Assembly (NCBI GenBank): GCA_021821605.1
Contig: JAKACG010000004.1
Span: 1 to 27,268, forward strand
Length of the DNA: 27,268 nucleotides
Direction of reading: 5' to 3'
Source: Microcaldota archaeon
Lineage (GTDB): Archaea > Micrarchaeota > Micrarchaeia > Micrarchaeales > CABMGC01
The notes beneath the pieces were generated by a model. The model was not told where the DNA came from. It searched no databases and saw nothing but the letters and a program-made list of their open reading frames with translations. Both the position numbers and the translations under genes were made by a program. This document shows positions 14,899-23,279 of this stretch, in pieces. Every line of letters starts with the position of its first letter. Positions within the stretch are counted from its first letter, which is position 1.

Positions 14899-15510
14899 AT
14901 GCAGATGGAATATTTTAAAGCCAAGAAGATACTAGACCAATACAATATAAAAAGTATTGAAAGCTCGTATGTTAATTCAGAAGAAGAAGCATTAAAATTT
15001 TGCGGAGAGAACAGAATAGTATTAAAGGCCATATCAGACAACGCAGTACATAAATCAAAGGCAGGATTGGTGATGCTTGATTTAAATAAGGAAACTGTTT
15101 CTAAAGCATTTAATGAACTTGTAAAGAAAGCTGAAAAGGTCAAACCTTATAAAATAATAGCTCAAAAAATGTCTGACAAAGGCATTGAAATTATCTTGGG
15201 TGGAAGGGTTGATCAGCAATTTGGCAGATTAATATTGATAGGTTTAGGTGGCATTTATGTAGAGGCCTTTAAGGACTTTGCATTGAGAGTCTGCCCAATA
15301 AAGGAGTATGATGCATCTGAGATGCTTAAACAGTTAAGATCAGTTAATGTAATAAGCTACAATGGAGAGGCAACAGGTATGTTAGAGAAACTGCTGCTTA
15401 GTATTTCAAAACTGCTTTTGGAGCATCCTGAGATAAAAGAACTGGATTTAAATCCTGCAATTATAAGAAAGGATGGTTATGAGATAGTAGATATAAGGAT
15501 GATTATTTAG
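14899..15510 (+). CDS. acdB: ADP-forming acetate--CoA ligase, beta subunit
   Basis: This ATP-grasp subunit of ADP-forming acetyl-CoA synthetase binds ADP/ATP and carries the second phosphohistidine. H51 in NAVHKSKAGLV matches that active histidine (His71 in the Pyrococcus enzyme). The ATP-grasp segments follow (EIILGGRVDQQFG, LIGLGGIYVEAFKD, and ELDLNPAII near the end). At 203 residues it is slightly shorter at the N-terminus than Pyrococcus beta (about 230). It sits 8 nt ahead of the alpha subunit; beta-first order. The complex would convert acetyl-CoA, ADP and phosphate to acetate, CoA and ATP. Confidence 0.93.
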   Translation: MQMEYFKAKKILDQYNIKSIESSYVNSEEEALKFCGENRIVLKAISDNAVHKSKAGLVMLDLNKETVSKAFNELVKKAEKVKPYKIIAQKMSDKGIEIILGGRVDQQFGRLILIGLGGIYVEAFKDFALRVCPIKEYDASEMLKQLRSVNVISYNGEATGMLEKLLLSISKLLLEHPEIKELDLNPAIIRKDGYEIVDIRMII

Positions 15511-15518
15511 GTATTCAT

Positions 15519-16910
15519 ATGAAAAATCAATTCAAAAATTTAGAGCCCATGCTTAAGCCAAAAAGTGTTGCAATAATAGGTGCGTCTAGAGATCCTGATA
15601 AGGTAGGTAATATAATTATGCAAAATTATGTTAACGCAGGTTATTCTGGAAAGATGTATTTAGTGAATAAAAATGCTGATGAGATAAATGGAACAAAAAC
15701 ATACAAAAGTGTCATACAGATAAAACAGCCAATAGATCTTGCAGTAGTTGCAATACCAGCCCAGTTTGTTCCTGAAGTGATAGAAGAGTGTGGCAAAGCA
15801 AAAGTAAAGAGTATAATAGTTGTAAGCGGAGGTTTTGCTGAGGTTGGTGAGGTTGAGCTTCAAAATAAGGTTGTTGAGATAGCTGATAAATACAATATCC
15901 CAACACTTGGACCCAACTGCCTTGGAGTAATGGATCCTAGATCAAGAGTTGATACACTTTTTCTTCCTACATATAAGTTAAGCAGAGCCTCGATAGGTTC
16001 GGTTAGTTTTATAGCACAGAGCGGCGCAGTAGGAAGCACTGTTCTTGATTTAATTTCTGGAGAAGGATTTGGTCTTTCGAAGTTTATATCTTATGGAAAT
16101 GCTGCGCAGGTTGATGAAGTAGACATATTGAATTATCTTATGCATGACACCGAAACAAAGGTAGTTGTCATGTATATAGAAGGAATAAAACGCGGCAAAG
16201 AGTTCATAGATATAGCAAAAAAAATAACTAAGGTAAAACCAGTCATAGTGCTTAAAGCAGGAAGAACAGATGCCGGAGCATCAGCAGCAAAATCGCATAC
16301 TGCATCTCTTGCTGGAAATTATGAAGCGCATGAAGCTGTATTTAGGCAGTTCGGCTTTACAATAGCAAATGACCTTAGTGAGTTGTTGTATTATGCAAAG
16401 ATTTTCGCTTCTGAACCTGCGCCAAAAGGTCCTAAAATAGCTATAATTACAGATGGAGGAGGGACAGGAGTTCTTACGGCAGATGCAATAGGATCTTCTA
16501 AAAACATGAAGCTTGGAGAATTTAGCGATGATGTTTCCAAAAAATTAAGAAAACTAATGCCTGTTTTAGTAAATATAAGAAATCCATTAGATCTTGCAGG
16601 AGATGCAGATAGCAAACGATACAGTGATGCCATACTTGCACTTAAAGATGATAAAAATATAGACATCTTAGTAGTTATAGCATTATTCCAAACTCCTGGA
16701 GCAGACTCAAGACTAGCCGCAGAGCTTATAAGAATAAAACAAGGAATAGAAAAACCCATGATAGTTATAAGCATAGGTTCAAGATACACCGAGATGCATA
16801 AGATAATGATGGAAAGTGCAGGCCTTCCTGTTTATGACTCACCGATTTCTGCAATAGATGCATTATCAGCGTTATATACGTATCATAATTTTATAGATAA
16901 TAGTATGTAA
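15519..16910 (+). CDS. acdA: ADP-forming acetate--CoA ligase, alpha subunit
   Basis: The 463-residue alpha subunit binds CoA (N-terminal Rossmann domain beginning KSVAIIGASRDPDKVG) and is phosphorylated on histidine. The active histidine is H260 in GASAAKSHTASLAG, nearly the same position as His257 in the Pyrococcus protein. The motif TLGPNCLGV, the SGAVGS loop and the ITDGGGTGVL segment of the third domain are typical of acyl-CoA synthetase (NDP-forming). Together with the beta gene this is the substrate-level phosphorylation step of archaeal acetate fermentation. It is the last gene of its unit. Confidence 0.95.
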   Translation: MKNQFKNLEPMLKPKSVAIIGASRDPDKVGNIIMQNYVNAGYSGKMYLVNKNADEINGTKTYKSVIQIKQPIDLAVVAIPAQFVPEVIEECGKAKVKSIIVVSGGFAEVGEVELQNKVVEIADKYNIPTLGPNCLGVMDPRSRVDTLFLPTYKLSRASIGSVSFIAQSGAVGSTVLDLISGEGFGLSKFISYGNAAQVDEVDILNYLMHDTETKVVVMYIEGIKRGKEFIDIAKKITKVKPVIVLKAGRTDAGASAAKSHTASLAGNYEAHEAVFRQFGFTIANDLSELLYYAKIFASEPAPKGPKIAIITDGGGTGVLTADAIGSSKNMKLGEFSDDVSKKLRKLMPVLVNIRNPLDLAGDADSKRYSDAILALKDDKNIDILVVIALFQTPGADSRLAAELIRIKQGIEKPMIVISIGSRYTEMHKIMMESAGLPVYDSPISAIDALSALYTYHNFIDNSM

Positions 16911-16942
16911 AATTATGTAGTATGTAAACATGAACCATGAAA

Positions 16943-17005
16943 GGCCCTATGGCAATTATAAAATAACAAGTTATAGCAAATAATTTATGGAAATCCTATA
17001 GAGCC
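16943..17005 (+). other. Imperfect hairpin downstream of acdA
   Basis: GGCCCTATGG (16943-16952) can pair with CTATAGAGCC (16996-17005) with one mismatch and one G-U pair. The stretch between is AT-rich with a small ATAA/TTAT helix. It lies in the 223-bp gap before the surface protein gene, where no coding frame of substance was seen, and could be the 3' end structure of the acd transcript. Confidence 0.3.
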
Positions 17006-17133
17006 CATCCCATAATATTTAATAGCTATTAAGTTGCTAAATTAGAGAGGTTATATTTAAGTTCTAATAAACATGGTACCAATAAATGTTTAAGCTTTAA
17101 TATTTTATATTAAGTAATTGTTAAGGAAGAACT

Positions 17134-18774
17134 ATGCTTAAAAAATATCTAAATAAAGATGGCAAAGTTAAGTACCGTATCAAACAGTTAGTAAAAAACT
17201 CAACAAAAGCGCAGTCGGCCATGGAGTATTTAATGACTTATGGCTGGTCAATTCTAATTATTGCAATAGTTCTCGTATCTTTATTTGAACTTGGAATTTT
17301 TGGTAGCAGTTCGTTGTCTGGAAATGGAAGCTGCATCGCACAGACACAGTTCCTCTGCACAAAACCAATTCTTGCAAGTAATGGAATACTTATGGCGACT
17401 ATTGGTGAAACTTTAGGTCAAATTACACTGACTGGAACTGCATGCCTCAATAATACAGCACAGCCATCATCATCATCCTTCAATTCAGTTTCACCGCCGG
17501 TTATTATAAATAATGGAGAAACATTCCAGATAGGATTTTACTGCCCTATTACAAGTAATGCAATAGGCACTTCATTCAATGGGAATCTTTGGATGCAATA
17601 CAATACCCCAGCAGCTTCTGGACAGATAATAAAAATTGGTTCTGTATCTTTGAAGGTAACTCTTTCAGCTACATCAAGTAGTGGTGGTTCGGGTGGTAGC
17701 CCAGTGTACTATACTCCGATAACTCTTTCAAATCAGCAAAGCTCCGCCACAGCCTCCGGATTCCAGCAGATGATATACTTTAATCCTTCTACGTACTCCT
17801 CAAATGAAATGGCAAATCTTAGCAACATAGAGTTTACGGCAGGCGCGCCGATAGGAACCTCTGGAAATGTTCCATTATATGCATGGATAGAAAGCGGCGC
17901 TTCATCAACTGCAACAAACACAGTCGCATGGGTGAATCTTGCAAGTAATACTCTTGGCGCAGCGGGTTCTGGAACAAATACACTTACAATATACATGAAC
18001 TTTTTGCCAAACAACTCCCCAGTTACCTCTGGTTACACAGGATATGCGCCGCAGTTGTACTGCGCGTCTGGATGCTTCCAGACCTCATACGCGCAGTATG
18101 ACGATGGATCGAACGTATTTTTATTATACTTTAATGGCGATACTCCTTTAAGTGATTTTAATTTTGAAGGAAATACTGGTTCACAAGCAAGTATTACAGG
18201 ACCAACAGGCACGACTATAAACGTCCTTAGCCTAACAGGCTATTCATCAAACTTTGGAATGTTATATACTTCTAAATCTTTGTCTAATCAACCAATCATT
18301 GCAGAAAGTAGTTCGCAACAAAACGGAAAAGGAACTGGTGGCACAGGCGCAGATAATGGACAGGTAAGTATTGTTAGTGGAACATCAACTTCAGGTTTAG
18401 ATGCCATTAGCGTAGACATGGGATACGGTGGTTCATATTTTTCAAATAACTATTTTTCTGGTGGCTCGCAAACTGTAAACCAAAACCCACAAGGAACAGC
18501 CAATACTAATTGGAATTATGCTTCAGTAATATATACAGGTTCTTCCGCTACAAGCTGGAGTGGATATATTGCACCACAACTTTATTTTACTACAGGAGGT
18601 TATTCTGGAAGCATTTCAAACAATGTATTAAGTTCAGCTTCTACATTATACTTAGGTCTTATTGGAGATGTTACTAGTGGTGACTTTTGGCAAACCTATA
18701 TAAATTGGATGCGAGCACGTGCCTACCCGCCGAACGGAGTAATGCCGAGTGCTAGCTTTGGAAGTATTACATAA
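17134..18774 (+). CDS. Class III signal-peptide surface protein with DUF2341-like region
   Basis: The 546-residue protein is a likely exported surface protein or pilin-like subunit. A basic N-terminus leads to KAQSAMEYLMTYGW and a hydrophobic helix; prepilin peptidase would cut after A26, leaving E31 at the fifth position of the mature protein. Residues of about 66-180 form a two-cysteine beta domain shared with the protein at 6430-7062. A G/S linker follows, then a long region with YTPITLSNQQSS, LYAWIES, TLTIYMNF and RAYPPNGVMPS, the pattern of DUF2341/concanavalin-type surface proteins of ARMAN-like archaea. The presumed processing enzyme is encoded at 20923-21783. Confidence 0.85.
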   Translation: MLKKYLNKDGKVKYRIKQLVKNSTKAQSAMEYLMTYGWSILIIAIVLVSLFELGIFGSSSLSGNGSCIAQTQFLCTKPILASNGILMATIGETLGQITLTGTACLNNTAQPSSSSFNSVSPPVIINNGETFQIGFYCPITSNAIGTSFNGNLWMQYNTPAASGQIIKIGSVSLKVTLSATSSSGGSGGSPVYYTPITLSNQQSSATASGFQQMIYFNPSTYSSNEMANLSNIEFTAGAPIGTSGNVPLYAWIESGASSTATNTVAWVNLASNTLGAAGSGTNTLTIYMNFLPNNSPVTSGYTGYAPQLYCASGCFQTSYAQYDDGSNVFLLYFNGDTPLSDFNFEGNTGSQASITGPTGTTINVLSLTGYSSNFGMLYTSKSLSNQPIIAESSSQQNGKGTGGTGADNGQVSIVSGTSTSGLDAISVDMGYGGSYFSNNYFSGGSQTVNQNPQGTANTNWNYASVIYTGSSATSWSGYIAPQLYFTTGGYSGSISNNVLSSASTLYLGLIGDVTSGDFWQTYINWMRARAYPPNGVMPSASFGSIT

Positions 18775-18779
18775 GTTGA

Positions 18780-19985
18780 TTACTCTGAAGAAAATATTTC
18801 ATCCATTGCGGTTTTAATAATAACTTCCTTTTTATCATCAGAACTTAAAATATCAAATAATTTTGATGGGCTTGCAGCTAAGGAGTATTTACTCTTTGAA
18901 AGCTTTTCAAGAAATATTGAGAGTCCATAGTCCTTAATAGAAATGTTTTCCATATTTCCACTTCTGAGCTCTTCTGCTTCTTTACCGTTGCTTATTTCCT
19001 CTACATTATTTTTTGTAATCTCTATTATAGCATCATCACTATGTGAGGAAATACTAGCTAAGTTTATATCTATAGGCTTGAAACCCTCTTTCATCTTTCC
19101 AGTTATCTCTACCTTTATTATAGGCTTTTTATTTGTTTTATTGTTCTTTATCTCTGCTTCTATTGCAAGCTGTATGTTTTCAGTTATTGTTTTTGGTTCC
19201 TTGCCTTCAATATCTAATCTAATTAATGAAAATGGTCTTGAAGATATTTTATTAAAAGTATAAGTTTTTGTTTTTGTGTCATAGATAATAAATCCTTTTT
19301 CTTCTTGCTCCACTCCTTTTAACTGAGTTAATACCGTGCTTCCAGGTATAAGAAAGTCCTTGCCATGACATTTCATCTCAACTCTACTATGTATATGTCC
19401 GTCAATATATAAATCAAAACCTTCCGGAAGCTCTTCTATATGTGTAAAGTCTTTGCTGAATGGAAGAAGCTCGTATAGTGTTTGATGAATCATGAATATG
19501 TTAAACGAGTTTTTATCCGGAACAAAAGCGAGTTCCTTGATTGTGTCTCTAAAGCGTTCATCTGCAATGCCACCTATCCCAAATACAGAAACTCTTTCTC
19601 CATCCTTTTCTATAACTGCCTTTGATTTATTTACTTCTACCAAAAGTCCAGCTAAATGAAGCACATCCACAGAATCAATAGCACCTTCAGATCTTCTTTC
19701 ATGTGTACCAGGTATTGCAATTATAGGTTTTGTAGTATAGAGGGCTTTTCCAGTATACTCAACAACTTTAGCACCAAAATCTTTTTTTGAGGCATCCCTA
19801 AAAAGCTCTACTGCTTGCGCCATAACTTCAGGTTCAGGTCTTCTATAATCAAATATATCTCCGGGAATTATGAGCATGTCTGCTAACTCTAATGCTTTTT
19901 CAATAGCTTCACGCGCTTGTGTGTAGGCATCTTCAAAAAAACGTTCGTATCCTAAATGAAAGTCGCTGAGTATTCCTATTTTCAT
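18780..19985 (-). CDS. mre11: DNA double-strand-break repair nuclease Mre11
   Basis: This is a calcineurin-like phosphoesterase of the Mre11/SbcD family, which with Rad50 processes DNA ends. Motifs: D8 and H10 (SDFHLG), GDIFD with D43, then PGTHERR, IHQTL and GHIHSR. The third motif is usually GNHD/GNHE, and here threonine (T94) replaces the metal-bridging asparagine. A capping domain and a charged C-terminal tail follow. The ATG at 19985 is chosen because a TATA box sits 24 nt upstream and homology starts with MKIGILSD; a TTG three codons earlier is possible. Rad50, HerA and NurA genes are not in the window. Confidence 0.88.
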   Translation of the reverse strand: MKIGILSDFHLGYERFFEDAYTQAREAIEKALELADMLIIPGDIFDYRRPEPEVMAQAVELFRDASKKDFGAKVVEYTGKALYTTKPIIAIPGTHERRSEGAIDSVDVLHLAGLLVEVNKSKAVIEKDGERVSVFGIGGIADERFRDTIKELAFVPDKNSFNIFMIHQTLYELLPFSKDFTHIEELPEGFDLYIDGHIHSRVEMKCHGKDFLIPGSTVLTQLKGVEQEEKGFIIYDTKTKTYTFNKISSRPFSLIRLDIEGKEPKTITENIQLAIEAEIKNNKTNKKPIIKVEITGKMKEGFKPIDINLASISSHSDDAIIEITKNNVEEISNGKEAEELRSGNMENISIKDYGLSIFLEKLSKSKYSLAASPSKLFDILSSDDKKEVIIKTAMDEIFSSE

Positions 19986-20002
19986 ATAACACAACTGTTA
20001 AC

Positions 20003-20016
20003 GTTATATATAATTT
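20003..20016 (-). promoter_or_regulatory. TATA box of mre11
   Basis: On the minus strand AAATTATATATAAC is centred about 24 nt before the ATG at 19985, consistent with a leaderless transcript that starts between the Asn-rich protein gene and mre11. Confidence 0.6.
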
Positions 20017-20047
20017 ACTTGTAAAAATAGTTATGTTTTGTGGTAAC

Positions 20048-20902
20048 TTAATTAAAATTTGAGACAGTTGAAACTAGTTTAGTAATGTTGAGAGTTGGAC
20101 TTTTTATATTACTGTAATTATTTATTAAAAAAATTAAACTATAAACGTTGTTATTTTTTACACCTAAAAATGTAAGGGTGGTGGCATTATATGAACTTGA
20201 ATTTTTTCCTGAATAATATGTTTGAGGTGCAGTTGCAGACCCTATAGAATACTCCATACCATTATAAGTTTTATTATCGATAAATGGAGCTAGATATGTA
20301 AAACTTTGAGAAAATTGCGAAGAATACATGTAAAGTGGTTTAGGAGTTTGATAAGTAACACCAACTAATGAAATAATCTCTTCAAGTTTATTTGAGCTAG
20401 TAGTTATATTTTCTTGCGAACGATAAAGTAGCTCTTCAGTAATATTATTATAGGGATAGCCAGTAGTAAGATTTAATGGCCACCCATATGTGTTATTTGC
20501 TATTTTAGTTTCTGTACTAAATGAACTATTAAAAATAATCAAAAAATAACCTTTCCAATATTGAACATCGAAATTAGTATTATTAAACAAAGAATCGAAC
20601 TCTTGATTGCTAAGGTACGGACCACTGAATTGTTGAGAATTTGAACTTACTTTGGAGTTTGAGTTTACTGTAGAGTTTGAAGATTGCTGCGTTTTGCCAA
20701 AATTTATTTTAAGTATTGTGAATGGAAGAGCGGCAAGTAGTATAATAAGAACAAGAAGCATCCAGTACTTTGAAAGGAAGCTTTGTTTTAGCTCTTCTTT
20801 TTCCTTTTCGTTTTGTTCCCATGGAAACAAAGGCTCTGATTGATTATTTGAATTTTTATTTTGTGTGTTGTTTTGTGTGTTGTTTTGTGTGTTATAATCC
20901 AT
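20048..20902 (-). CDS. Asn/Gln-rich single-TM exoprotein
   Basis: The 284-residue protein begins with a repetitive TQNNTQNNTQN stretch and a charged cytoplasmic segment, followed by one membrane helix (YWMLLVLIILLAALPFTIL, about 46-65). The remaining 215 residues are outside the cell, rich in S, N, T and Y with more than ten N-x-S/T sequons, suggesting glycosylation. No family is recognised. The start is 20 nt after the prepilin peptidase stop on the same strand, so the two are probably co-transcribed; a role in the cell envelope or pilus apparatus is plausible only by that association. Confidence 0.75.
   Translation of the reverse strand: MDYNTQNNTQNNTQNKNSNNQSEPLFPWEQNEKEKEELKQSFLSKYWMLLVLIILLAALPFTILKINFGKTQQSSNSTVNSNSKVSSNSQQFSGPYLSNQEFDSLFNNTNFDVQYWKGYFLIIFNSSFSTETKIANNTYGWPLNLTTGYPYNNITEELLYRSQENITTSSNKLEEIISLVGVTYQTPKPLYMYSSQFSQSFTYLAPFIDNKTYNGMEYSIGSATAPQTYYSGKNSSSYNATTLTFLGVKNNNVYSLIFLINNYSNIKSPTLNITKLVSTVSNFN
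20859..20893 (-). repeat. Three 12-bp tandem repeats within a coding region
   Basis: Three consecutive copies of a 12-bp unit (TTTTGTGTGTTG on the plus strand, the last one imperfect) encode the T-Q-N-N repeats at the N-terminus of the Asn-rich protein. As 12 is a multiple of 3, copy-number changes would alter length without a frameshift. Confidence 0.85.
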
Positions 20903-20922
20903 TAAATCATTTCATATTTTAA

Positions 20923-21783
20923 TTATATTATTAAAAGAATTATGTTTCCAAAAAGAAGAGAAAGTATAATACCTATCAGTATAAAAGCTGCAAGAGGAGC
21001 AGCATTTCTGTAAACTGGTATTTTTTTCTTTATGTCCTTTATTTCTTTTAACATTTCTTTTGTAGCAAGCCTGCCGAAATGCTTTGACCTTTTTTGAAAG
21101 TAAGCAAGTTCAGATTGTGGCATAAGATTTATGGCTATCATATCCTCAGGAGTAATTGAAGAGGGCTCTAACTCGATAATCATACGATAATTTATAAGCT
21201 TCTCGAATATCATCAATAAAGAGGATAGTATAGCTATGCCCATTAAAAGTATAACACCAAAAATACTTATTCTTAAAATAAAGTATATTAAAACTGCAAG
21301 TAATGCGTATGTTATAAGCATCATTAGTGATGACATTAACTTACGTCTTTCAATCTTGAAGTTCTTTTCAATAGCTGTTCTTTTAGCAAAGCCCAAATAA
21401 TAAATAAGAATTATTATTACAGAGGCATAGCCAGATGCTATAAAAACAGAAAAGATAAATGGGAGCCCTAATTGAGGCACTGTTGCCATAAAGTAGGGGA
21501 GAGGCTGTAGAGGGATTAAAAGAGTTATAGCAACGAACTCAAAGATATCTCCACCACCTACAAATCCTTTTTCATAAGAGATATATCCAAAGAAAGCAAT
21601 AGCCGCTGCGAGTAAAAGAATGTAGTACGGATCGCCTCCTAGAAGAACAACTACTGCCAACGCTACAACAATACTCATATATGCGAAAATATTAGGTATC
21701 TCCCTTTTATTAAATACGTCAAAGTATGCGTATATGGAGGCAATAATAATCAGCAGTATTATACGTATTATCTCACCATCCAT
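20923..21783 (-). CDS. A24-type prepilin/preflagellin peptidase
   Basis: This membrane aspartic protease removes class III signal peptides. Both catalytic aspartates are present: D22 in FDVFNKREIPN and D79 in the GGGD motif (FVGGGDIFEF). The N-terminal six-helix core is followed by an extra cytoplasmic segment (about 215-260, including KEMLKEIKDIKKKI) and a final membrane helix. The 286 residues are longer than minimal FlaK/EppA enzymes, in line with other archaeal members with C-terminal extensions. The obvious substrate is the surface protein at 17134-18774. It heads a minus-strand unit with the Asn-rich exoprotein. Confidence 0.88.
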   Translation of the reverse strand: MDGEIIRIILLIIIASIYAYFDVFNKREIPNIFAYMSIVVALAVVVLLGGDPYYILLLAAAIAFFGYISYEKGFVGGGDIFEFVAITLLIPLQPLPYFMATVPQLGLPFIFSVFIASGYASVIIILIYYLGFAKRTAIEKNFKIERRKLMSSLMMLITYALLAVLIYFILRISIFGVILLMGIAILSSLLMIFEKLINYRMIIELEPSSITPEDMIAINLMPQSELAYFQKRSKHFGRLATKEMLKEIKDIKKKIPVYRNAAPLAAFILIGIILSLLFGNIILLII

Positions 21784-21894
21784 AAAATAACCTTGCTTTC
21801 TATAATTAAACTTACTTGTAGATTAAATATGTATAGCACTTTGTAGAAAAGATTTAAATATTAATGCCATAACAATAGGTATATGTAATTATAG

Positions 21895-21965
21895 TGTTGC
21901 ATATGGAAAACGGCATCTGGTCTTCAGTCAGGTTCGTACACACATCACCAGTAGCCGTAGCAACA
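21895..21965 (+). ncRNA. Structured RNA candidate, GC-rich stem
   Basis: In the 256-bp divergent gap, three nested helices can form: TGTTGC (21895-21900) with GCAACA (21960-21965); ACGGC (21910-21914) with GCCGT (21954-21958); and CTGGT (21917-21921) with ACCAG (21947-21951), the last two separated by a 2x2 internal loop. A 9-nt bulge sits on the 5' side only, and the apical loop is 25 nt. The segment is clearly richer in GC than its surroundings, a common mark of functional RNA in AT-rich archaea. A TATA-like TTTAAATA at 21853-21860 is suitably placed. It could be a free RNA or a leader of the following gene. The strand is uncertain. A competing 34-codon frame starts at 21903. Confidence 0.4.
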
Positions 21966-22039
21966 AAGTTCATGTACAATATAAAGTTGTGCGTGCAAAT
22001 TGCGTAAGAGTTTTTAAAAAATCTTTTTGTGGTGCTCTT

Positions 22040-22378
22040 ATGCAATTGCCAAAAACTATAGTTAGAAGTGCTGGAAAATTAAACAAAACGCTTAATGATA
22101 AGGAGTTAGCTCTGCTTTCTGAAATAGGTCTTGATCAAATTCCAGCAGCTACAAACTTTGTGGAGTTCTTCTCTGAAAGTTATGGAGCATCTCCTAGCGG
22201 AGTTTGGTATACTCTTAAAAAACTTAAAAAAGAGAGGGTGGTGGACTTTACCGAAAAGGGGGAGGCATATAAGCCTCTTTCCCTTACGGAAAACGGTATT
22301 TCCATCTTAAGACAAAACAGCGCAATCCAAAAAACAAAAATACTCAATAGACCTATTACCGCAGTAGGAGGGCTTTAA
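22040..22378 (+). CDS. Small winged-helix protein
   Basis: The 112-residue protein has a helix-turn-helix region (LLSEIGLDQIPAATNFVEFF, then SPSGVWYTLKKLKKERVVDF) and a following wing (TEKGEAYKPLSLTENGISIL), fitting a PadR/MarR-like winged helix with a short basic tail. The ATG at 22040 is supported by GGTGC 4 nt upstream; the frame extends further 5' but that part runs through the AT-rich leader and lacks the same signals. It precedes the alkyltransferase by 23 nt, so it may regulate that gene or be co-transcribed with it. The target is unknown. Confidence 0.8.
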   Translation: MQLPKTIVRSAGKLNKTLNDKELALLSEIGLDQIPAATNFVEFFSESYGASPSGVWYTLKKLKKERVVDFTEKGEAYKPLSLTENGISILRQNSAIQKTKILNRPITAVGGL

Positions 22379-22401
22379 TATTTTTATATATAAATCAAAC
22401 T

Positions 22402-22713
22402 ATGAAAAACTCAGAGTATAATGATATAAAAAAGAGATTAAAAAAATATAAAGTTACACCATTTCAAAAGAAGGTACTACTTGCTACATTCATGATACCT
22501 AAGGGAAAAACCATATCATATAAAGCTCTTGCAGAAAAGATAGGACATCCTAAAGCGTTTAGAGCTGTAGGCACCGCATTAAAAAAGAATCCATTTCCGC
22601 TAACAATACCGTGTCATAGAGTAATAAAAAGTAATGGAGAAATAGGAAGGTATTCTAATGGAGGAACGATTAAAAAACATAGGTTATTGATAAATGAAAA
22701 CGCTATCAGATAA
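22402..22713 (+). CDS. ogt: O6-alkylguanine-DNA alkyltransferase (MGMT), minimal form
   Basis: This suicide repair protein transfers alkyl groups from O6-alkylguanine to its own cysteine. The active-site PCHRV is intact (C71), preceded by the helix-turn-helix KGKTISYKALAEKIGHPKA and the arginine finger RAVGTAL, and followed by the family-typical GRYSNGG. At 103 residues only the C-terminal DNA-binding and catalytic domain is present; the N-terminal ribonuclease-H-like domain of Ogt/Ada-C is absent, as in other compact MGMT-like proteins. It ends 4 nt from the convergent kinase-like gene. Confidence 0.92.
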   Translation: MKNSEYNDIKKRLKKYKVTPFQKKVLLATFMIPKGKTISYKALAEKIGHPKAFRAVGTALKKNPFPLTIPCHRVIKSNGEIGRYSNGGTIKKHRLLINENAIR

Positions 22714-22717
22714 TGCA

Positions 22718-23263
22718 TTAATGATTTTGCAGTTCTTTTAATATCAGAAAAACATTTCTTTCTAAATCACTTATAGTTCCTGAGTTTTCTATTGTATACT
22801 CAGAGTTCTCTATTACAGAATCTATACCTACCTTGGTCTCATTGTTTTCTCTATAATTAATAAATTCGAATAATGTTTTAGGATCATCTGAGCGGCCTCT
22901 CTTATTCAGCCGTAAAAAACGTTTTTCCTGAGAAGAAATTACTGCCAAAGTCTTTATATCTTTTATATTTTTTTTAAAGTATTCTAGCTCTTTTATGCTC
23001 CTTACACCAATTATTGCAATGTTTTCTTCTTTTTGAGAAAGAATTTTTTCGGTGATTTTTTGAGCTATTATGTCTTCGCCTTTTAACTCTCTTATCCTAA
23101 GCATAAACTCCTTTGTATTTTTTGGGGTCTGAGGTATTCCTTCCTTTTCCATTTCTAATTTTATTATAGAACCCATCTCTATTATGTGGAATCCCATTTT
23201 TTCTAATATCCTCGAAAGCTCGGTCTTTCCGGCTCCAGGTCTGCCAGTTATACACAGTATCAT
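22718..23263 (-). CDS. UPF0200 family P-loop kinase-like protein
   Basis: The 181-residue protein has a Walker A (GRPGAGKT at 7-14) and matches the archaeal UPF0200 family, related to adenylate and dephospho-CoA kinases: GFHIIEMGSIIKLEMEKEGI, then PKNTKEFMLRIRELKGEDIIAQKI. A LID-like stretch with RLNKRGRSDDP is also seen, and a NMP-binding arginine in GVRSIKEL. The physiological substrate of this family is not established to my knowledge, so dephospho-CoA or nucleoside monophosphate phosphorylation remains a guess. It lies 16 nt after the tRNA-binding OB protein in the same unit. Confidence 0.85.
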   Translation of the reverse strand: MILCITGRPGAGKTELSRILEKMGFHIIEMGSIIKLEMEKEGIPQTPKNTKEFMLRIRELKGEDIIAQKITEKILSQKEENIAIIGVRSIKELEYFKKNIKDIKTLAVISSQEKRFLRLNKRGRSDDPKTLFEFINYRENNETKVGIDSVIENSEYTIENSGTISDLERNVFLILKELQNH

Positions 23264-23279
23264 AAAATTACCAATTAAA

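Noticed and set aside
16931..16983. 17-codon frame in the gap after acdA
   Set aside because: Very short, no Shine-Dalgarno and overlaps the imperfect hairpin.
21895..21965. H/ACA or C/D box guide RNA
   Set aside because: On the minus strand a GTGATGT and CTGA can be found, and on the plus strand an ACA, but a second box pair or a proper two-sided guide pocket is missing.
21903..22007. 34-codon frame inside the structured RNA candidate
   Set aside because: It has no good Shine-Dalgarno and lies on the base-paired segment; kept only as an alternative explanation of the RNA candidate.
22381..22394. TATA box for the alkyltransferase gene
   Set aside because: The TTTTTATATATAAA element is only 14-20 nt from the ATG, too close for a transcript that includes it; co-transcription with the winged-helix gene is more likely.
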